Shown here: in pieces, positions 59,956 through 64,000 of the stretch
Layout of the letters: every line of letters begins with the position of its first letter
Numbering within the stretch: the first letter of the stretch is position 1
Assembly (NCBI GenBank): GCA_016778895.1
Contig: JADHOR010000004.1
Coordinates: forward strand, 1-64,000
Direction of reading: 5' to 3'
Source of the DNA: Candidatus Puniceispirillum sp.
GTDB lineage: Bacteria > Pseudomonadota > Alphaproteobacteria > Puniceispirillales > Puniceispirillaceae
DNA: 64,000 bases
Notes under the pieces: generated by a model
Seen by the model: only the letters and a program-made list of their open reading frames with translations
The model's database searches: none
Told to the model about the DNA's origin: nothing
Program-made: the position numbers and the translations under genes

Positions 59956-60029
59956 TTATCTGGCGCTCCCAATTGATTTAGCATCGTCTCAACCGCCAAC
60001 GAGGCCCGCCATTAACCCAAGACCCGTCT

Positions 60030-60635
60030 TTAGTCGTTAAATTGGCGGTATGCCGCATAAATACGGGTGCCCGTTGTTACCCAGCACAGCAACCCGAACA
60101 GCAGTGCCATGACTATGAAATAGTCAGGCCAGATAAGCATTGCAAGGAAAAGCAATATGGTTTCCGCACCTTCGGTTAGGCCACCAAGATAGTAAAATGC
60201 TTTCTTACCGCGAATATCAGTCGTGACATGATGTTTTTCGGCAAGGATGGCAAAGCCGAGAAAGCTGCTCGCGGTGCCGATAAAGCTGAAAATCAGGAAC
60301 GTGGCAGCGACCGCATTTTCCGGACGCGCCAGCGCGAATGTAAACGGGATTGAACTGTAGAAGATAAAGTCACTAACAATATCAAGATAGCCGCCAAAAT
60401 CGCTAGACTGGCTGGCGCGCGCCACAGCCCCATCGAGCCCATCAGCGACACGGTTTAGCAACACTAGCCATAAGGCGGGTTGAAACATCTCGGCTGCCAC
60501 ACAACCTGCCGCCAGCAGCCCAAAACCAGCACCGGCGAGGGTAACCTGATTGGCTGTTACCCCTAGCCTGACAAGACCGCGTCCAAGCGGATTTAGTAGC
60601 TGGTCAATCACTGGCCGGATTTGGGCGTCAAACAT
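60030..60635 (-). CDS. CDP-alcohol phosphatidyltransferase family protein
   Basis: 201 residues with about six transmembrane helices. The active-site motif D-GL-DG-AV-AR, then G-GYL-D-IVS-D, is present, with seven instead of the usual eight residues between AR and the glycine; all four aspartates are kept. The family uses CDP-diacylglycerol or a similar donor. The neighbour five bases upstream is the Psd homologue, which suggests phosphatidylserine synthase-like chemistry, but the acceptor cannot be read from the sequence. Confidence 0.85.
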   Translation of the reverse strand: MFDAQIRPVIDQLLNPLGRGLVRLGVTANQVTLAGAGFGLLAAGCVAAEMFQPALWLVLLNRVADGLDGAVARASQSSDFGGYLDIVSDFIFYSSIPFTFALARPENAVAATFLIFSFIGTASSFLGFAILAEKHHVTTDIRGKKAFYYLGGLTEGAETILLFLAMLIWPDYFIVMALLFGLLCWVTTGTRIYAAYRQFND

Positions 60636-60640
60636 CGTCT

Positions 60641-61342
60641 TTAGTTCTGTCTGGATGAAGGTCTGCGGGCGAATTGCGCCACCACCGTCTCACCAGCAAT
60701 CATATGCTGGCCAGGCGTTATCATGATTTTACACCCAGCAGGCACATAAAGATCAACCACACCGGCGATGCGCGCCATCCCGATCGGGCTACCAGCCAGC
60801 ACCCGCTTTCCTTCGGCCAGACGGCAAACCAGCTGACGCGCGGTCTTGCTGCCAAGCTGTACCAGCACAATATCGCGGTTAAACGCATCACGAATGCAGA
60901 TCTCGCGCCGCTCATTTACTTCGCGCGCGGACTGCCAGCTTGCCGGATTATCACCCCAGGACGTAAAAAGCCCCGGAAAAAGCACATTCTCAACGATATG
61001 GCCGGTAATCGGGCTAGTTTGCAGTTGCATATCGCTTAGGCGTGTCCGAATAGTGATGCATTTCGCCGCGACAGCCGCATCAGTCATCATGCCATCCGGA
61101 AAATTTGTGGTAACAATGTCCAGAACCACGCCATCTGCAGGCGCATAGATCGACTGCCTGTCACCTTCGGTTTGCCGGTTTGGCACCCGCAAGCCATGCG
61201 CCAGCCACAACATGAGACCAAGCGCAAAACACCCTAGCGGTAAAGAAATCACGCTGGTTAAGATTGTTACAACCCCTGCTATGGCAAGCACCGGCCAGCC
61301 ATCATCAGCAATTTTCCAGTCAGATCCAGATATCATCTTCAT
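60641..61342 (-). CDS. Phosphatidylserine decarboxylase-like protein lacking the self-processing serine
   Basis: 233 residues that match short (Psd-A type) decarboxylases along the full length: N-terminal membrane hairpin, YAPADGVVLDI, and a C-terminus DLYVPAGCKIMITPGQHMIAGETVVAQF. In active enzymes the last block is preceded by F-G-S-R, where Ser is cleaved to make the pyruvoyl group. Here it is RIAGVVD, with Gly194 at that place. The conserved His of the NCHVNRAP-like block is also missing (MQLQTSP, residues 105-111). Ordinary decarboxylase activity is therefore unlikely. It is paired with a CDP-alcohol phosphatidyltransferase. Confidence 0.85.
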   Translation of the reverse strand: MKMISGSDWKIADDGWPVLAIAGVVTILTSVISLPLGCFALGLMLWLAHGLRVPNRQTEGDRQSIYAPADGVVLDIVTTNFPDGMMTDAAVAAKCITIRTRLSDMQLQTSPITGHIVENVLFPGLFTSWGDNPASWQSAREVNERREICIRDAFNRDIVLVQLGSKTARQLVCRLAEGKRVLAGSPIGMARIAGVVDLYVPAGCKIMITPGQHMIAGETVVAQFARRPSSRQN

Positions 61343-61461
61343 GCCTCATTCACGACACTAGGTTCGTTTCCGGCCCAAAAACCAGCCCCAGTATAAGCTT
61401 CAGTATAAGCTCCAAAACAAACCAACTGATGCCCGATGCCCTTTAAAGGATGCTGACCGGT

Positions 61462-62706
61462 TTAATTTTGGCCAGCGATTGGGCTGGTCGCGTTTGGAAC
61501 TGCAAAAATCTGCTTTGGGTAAATCAAGTTTGGATCACTGATATCCTGCCGGTTTCGCCGCACGATATCGACATATTTCACCCCTTCACCCAGCTGATGA
61601 TAGGCGATACGCCACAAAGCATCACCTTTATTCACAACGATCAGAGGCGATCCATCCTGACCTTTGGCAAGGTCGCGCGCGCTTATCGGCAGATCATAAT
61701 GCGCAATCACCCGATTAGCCTCATCATATAGCTCAAAGCGTAGATGGTTCACCGTCAAACTCATATCAAAACTACCGGCAATTTGCCAGTCGCCATCCAC
61801 CAGAACCAACGCCTCACCAAAGCTGCGCTTTGGATCAGTTGCCGTTACTTTAATGCCGCCGCGCGATGTGCCTGATATCAGAATACTGCCTGCATCGCGC
61901 CAGACAATGGCAGTTGGCGTCAAAGCAGCGAGCTGGGTTGTAGCGATGTCCGGTTGCGGTTTGGCAGGAGACGGTGTCACAGTAACCTTCGCTGTGGTGC
62001 TGGCCGGTTGTGGTTTGGCAGGAGACGGTGTCACAGTAACCTTCGCTGTGGTGCTGGCCGGTTGTGGTTTGGCAGGAGACGGTGTCACAGTCACCGTCGC
62101 TGTGGTGTTTGCCGGTTGCGCCGGCTCGACATCATCCGGCGACTGAATCAGCACCGGCACGTCGGTGGCTGTTTCTGGCAATAGCGCCACCAAGGGCTTT
62201 GACTCGGCATCTTGGTATATTTCTACTGCCAGACTGCGATCGGCAAGCTCGGTAGATCCGTCCGGGCGTTCCATTGCAACCGAGATCAGATGCTGGCCGG
62301 GCGCCAGCATTTTTTCTAATACAATGACCCATTCACCACTGCCATTGGCAATCGTTTCACCAAGCAAAATATCACCTTCAAAAATACTAATTTTTGCATT
62401 CGGGGCAGCTGTACCGGCAAAGACCGCCGCACCATCAGGCTTGACCCGAGCCAGATCAATAATCAACGGCGGCAGCGTGGCAGCAACAGTGCGCAAGTTT
62501 GCTTGCGGTGCAATTGACGGGTCCGTTTGCGTTGGTTCAGCCGCCAGCGGCGCTGGTTGCGCCCCAACAGGCGCTGGCTTTGACAGATCAATTGACTGGC
62601 TTTGCGGCTCTATCTGCTGGGTTTCATCATCAAGAATCACCATCGAGAGCGCAATCGCAACGAGAACTCCACCAACTGCAAAAAGAATGTAGAGTATCCA
62701 GCGCAC
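61462..62706 (-). CDS. LysM-domain protein with Thr/Pro/Ala repeat linker
   Basis: 414 residues. An N-terminal transmembrane anchor (ILYILFAVGGVLVAIALSMVIL) is followed by a Pro/Gln-rich region, an Ig-like segment (AVFAGTAAPNAKISIF), about three 18-residue repeats (KVTVTPSPAKPQPASTTA), a second Ig-like part, and a C-terminal LysM domain (VVNKGDALWRIAYHQLG...YPKQIFAVP). LysM binds peptidoglycan, so the protein may link the inner membrane to the wall. The function is unknown. Confidence 0.88.
   Translation of the reverse strand: MRWILYILFAVGGVLVAIALSMVILDDETQQIEPQSQSIDLSKPAPVGAQPAPLAAEPTQTDPSIAPQANLRTVAATLPPLIIDLARVKPDGAAVFAGTAAPNAKISIFEGDILLGETIANGSGEWVIVLEKMLAPGQHLISVAMERPDGSTELADRSLAVEIYQDAESKPLVALLPETATDVPVLIQSPDDVEPAQPANTTATVTVTPSPAKPQPASTTAKVTVTPSPAKPQPASTTAKVTVTPSPAKPQPDIATTQLAALTPTAIVWRDAGSILISGTSRGGIKVTATDPKRSFGEALVLVDGDWQIAGSFDMSLTVNHLRFELYDEANRVIAHYDLPISARDLAKGQDGSPLIVVNKGDALWRIAYHQLGEGVKYVDIVRRNRQDISDPNLIYPKQIFAVPNATSPIAGQN
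61952..62117 (-). repeat. 54-bp tandem repeat in the LysM-protein gene
   Basis: Three nearly identical 54-bp units begin at 61952, 62006 and 62060, with a partial fourth. They encode the 18-residue Pro/Thr/Lys repeats in the linker. The high identity suggests recent expansion and possible length variation among strains. Confidence 0.85.
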
Positions 62707-62812
62707 TGATGTGGTTTCCTGTCCAATATAGATTGATTGTTAACAGAGTAATCCTAATTGCGTTAGGGTTCAATGTTAGTTAGGTACAAGCCGGATATTA
62801 AAAGGATTCTAA

Positions 62813-63388
62813 ATGAAAAAAGTTTGTGTATTTACCGGCGCCGCAGCCGGCATCAACCCAGCCTATAGGGAGGCTGCCTTTCAATTAGGTCAGATGATCG
62901 GATCGCGCAGTTTGGGGCTGGTCTATGGCGGCGGTAAAAGAGGCCTGATGGGCGCTGTCGCTGATGGCGTATTGGCGGTCAATGGCCGCGTTACCGGCAT
63001 TATTCCGCAGTTTCTGGACAATGTAGAGGTTGGGCATAAAGGGGTTACCGACCTTCATATCATCGATTCAATGCATGAGCGCAAAGCCATGATGTATGAT
63101 ATGGCCGACGCCTTTATCATTTTTCCAGGAGGACTTGGCACGCTTGATGAAACCATGGAGATCATCACATGGCGACAATTGGGACTGCACACAAAACCAA
63201 TCATAATCGTCAATCTAAACGGCTATTGGGATTTAATGCTAGCGATGTTTAAGAACATAATTGATCAGGGCTTTATGCATCACGGTCATACTGGTCATTT
63301 TGATCAGGCGAATGACCTGGACAGTTTAATGGACAAGCTTGATGCGATTTTCCGGCCAGATGAAACATCTATCGAACGCCAGCCATAA
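62813..63388 (+). CDS. LOG-family protein (TIGR00730 type)
   Basis: 191-residue Rossmann-fold protein of the lysine-decarboxylase-like/LOG family. Signature VYGGGKRGLMGAVADG and the catalytic motif PGGLGTLDETMEIITWRQLG. LOG enzymes release the base from nucleoside monophosphates (e.g. cytokinin riboside 5'-phosphate or AMP). The bacterial substrate here is uncertain. It is followed by a terminator and converges on the isocitrate dehydrogenase gene. Confidence 0.9.
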   Translation: MKKVCVFTGAAAGINPAYREAAFQLGQMIGSRSLGLVYGGGKRGLMGAVADGVLAVNGRVTGIIPQFLDNVEVGHKGVTDLHIIDSMHERKAMMYDMADAFIIFPGGLGTLDETMEIITWRQLGLHTKPIIIVNLNGYWDLMLAMFKNIIDQGFMHHGHTGHFDQANDLDSLMDKLDAIFRPDETSIERQP

Positions 63389-63486
63389 AGCCATGGAAAC
63401 CGCCAATAATGACGATTGGATGGCCACTCAAACCTGTCCAAATATGATTATCGAGGCAATGTCACGTAAATATCGGGGCAATATCA

Positions 63487-63505
63487 CCCGGTGATCCGGG
63501 CTTTT
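63487..63505 (+). terminator. Rho-independent terminator after LOG gene
   Basis: Stem CCCGG/CCGGG with TGAT loop followed by CTTTT. It is placed about 100 bases after the LOG stop, between two convergent genes. Confidence 0.65.
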
Positions 63506-63559
63506 AACTTATCCGCCACATCGGCAAGAGGCCAACCCTTTTCCGTTAGCGGCAATTCC

Positions 63560-64000
63560 CTATCCAATGATGCTGTTCAAGGTCGCACTTGGCCGCATGA
63601 CTTTTTCCACCTTAGCACTATCGGCGCGATAATAACCGCCAAGATCGCACGGCTTGCCTTGAGTTGACGCCAATTCAGCGACGATTTTATCTTCATTTTG
63701 TGACAATGATGCCGCCAGCGCAGTAAAATCGTCACGCAAATCCTGATCGTCAGTTTGTGCAGCAAGCGCCTCAGCCCAATAACGTGCAAAATAATAATGG
63801 CTGTCACGCGTATCGGTCTGGCCAGCACGTCGGGCTGGCGACTTATCATTTTCTAATAGCCGTTGCGTTGCAATATCCACTGCCTTTCCAAGAATACCAG
63901 CTTTGCTGTTACCCGTTGACTCGGCAATGAAATTCAATGACTCACCCAAGGCACAGAACTCACCAAGCGAGTCCCAGCGTAGATGCCCCTGCTCAACCAA
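63560..64000 (-). CDS. icd: NADP-dependent isocitrate dehydrogenase, monomeric type (C-terminal part)
   Basis: Only the last 146 residues are in the window; the gene continues beyond 64000, so the start is unknown. The family features are clear: LRWDSLGEFCALGES, KSPARRAGQTDTRDSHYYFARYWAEALAAQ and the end MRPSATLN. Monomeric IDH converts isocitrate to 2-oxoglutarate with NADP. It is unrelated in sequence to the usual dimeric Icd. Confidence 0.93.
   Translation of the reverse strand: MVEQGHLRWDSLGEFCALGESLNFIAESTGNSKAGILGKAVDIATQRLLENDKSPARRAGQTDTRDSHYYFARYWAEALAAQTDDQDLRDDFTALAASLSQNEDKIVAELASTQGKPCDLGGYYRADSAKVEKVMRPSATLNSIIG

Overview
The window is a chromosomal segment from an alphaproteobacterium. 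GcrA, the MerR-ihfA-fabH-plsX-DUF177 block, the CBP3-type ubiquinol-cytochrome c chaperone, the Rhodobacterales/Rhodospirillales-like nuoA-N operon followed by birA, coaX, RNase J, mce and a DUF1467 gene, and glnB-glnA all point there. A marine, SAR116-like lineage is my guess from gene content only; no 16S rRNA gene is present. The window is almost entirely core genome. I see no transposase, integrase, phage gene, CRISPR array, rRNA or restriction system.

Layout. 62-4800: tRNA-Pro, then (minus strand) DUF177, plsX, fabH, ihfA and a MerR-like regulator, with a cytochrome bc1 chaperone divergent from bamE. 4834-10603: a minus-strand run glyA, nrdR, ribD, ribE, ribB (with a degenerate RibA domain), ribH, nusB. 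10716-11627: rpiB and an AT-rich intergenic region with a bidirectional terminator. 11628-29877: one very long minus-strand operon, nuoA to nuoN, then birA, coaX, rnj, mce and DUF1467. 30141-36171: accessory-like stretch with a DUF3429 protein, an EamA transporter, two tandem Lin0512-family genes, an Spx/ArsC-like protein, a methyltransferase, an MBL-fold hydrolase and an MFS transporter broken by a frameshift. 36172-43577: tRNA-Asp, tRNA-Val and the protein quality-control cluster tig, clpP, clpX, lon, hupB; clpP and lon both have heat-shock (sigma-32) style promoters. 43791-47515: tRNA-Leu, tRNA-His, a thioesterase, an AhpD-like protein, glnB and glnA. 47715-57624: parE, a small membrane protein, an alpha/beta hydrolase, an RhlE-type helicase, pepN, gcrA, an AroE-like protein, an EF-hand protein and msrB. 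57628-64000: an orphan form II CoxL-like molybdenum hydroxylase, a CDP-alcohol phosphatidyltransferase, a phosphatidylserine-decarboxylase homologue that lacks its self-processing serine, a LysM protein, a LOG-family protein and the C-terminal part of a monomeric isocitrate dehydrogenase.

The most interesting items are variants of known families, not a large new system: the Psd homologue with the pyruvoyl-forming serine and the conserved His both replaced, next to a phosphatidyltransferase; the tandem Lin0512 pair apparently co-transcribed with an EamA transporter; an AroE-like enzyme without the shikimate-binding serines; an orphan CoxL-like subunit; and a trigger factor with an internal His-rich repeat and a Lys/Ala/Pro tail. 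Start sites were moved from the ORF-track starts wherever family length, Shine-Dalgarno position or overlap with the upstream gene argued for it; each case is explained.
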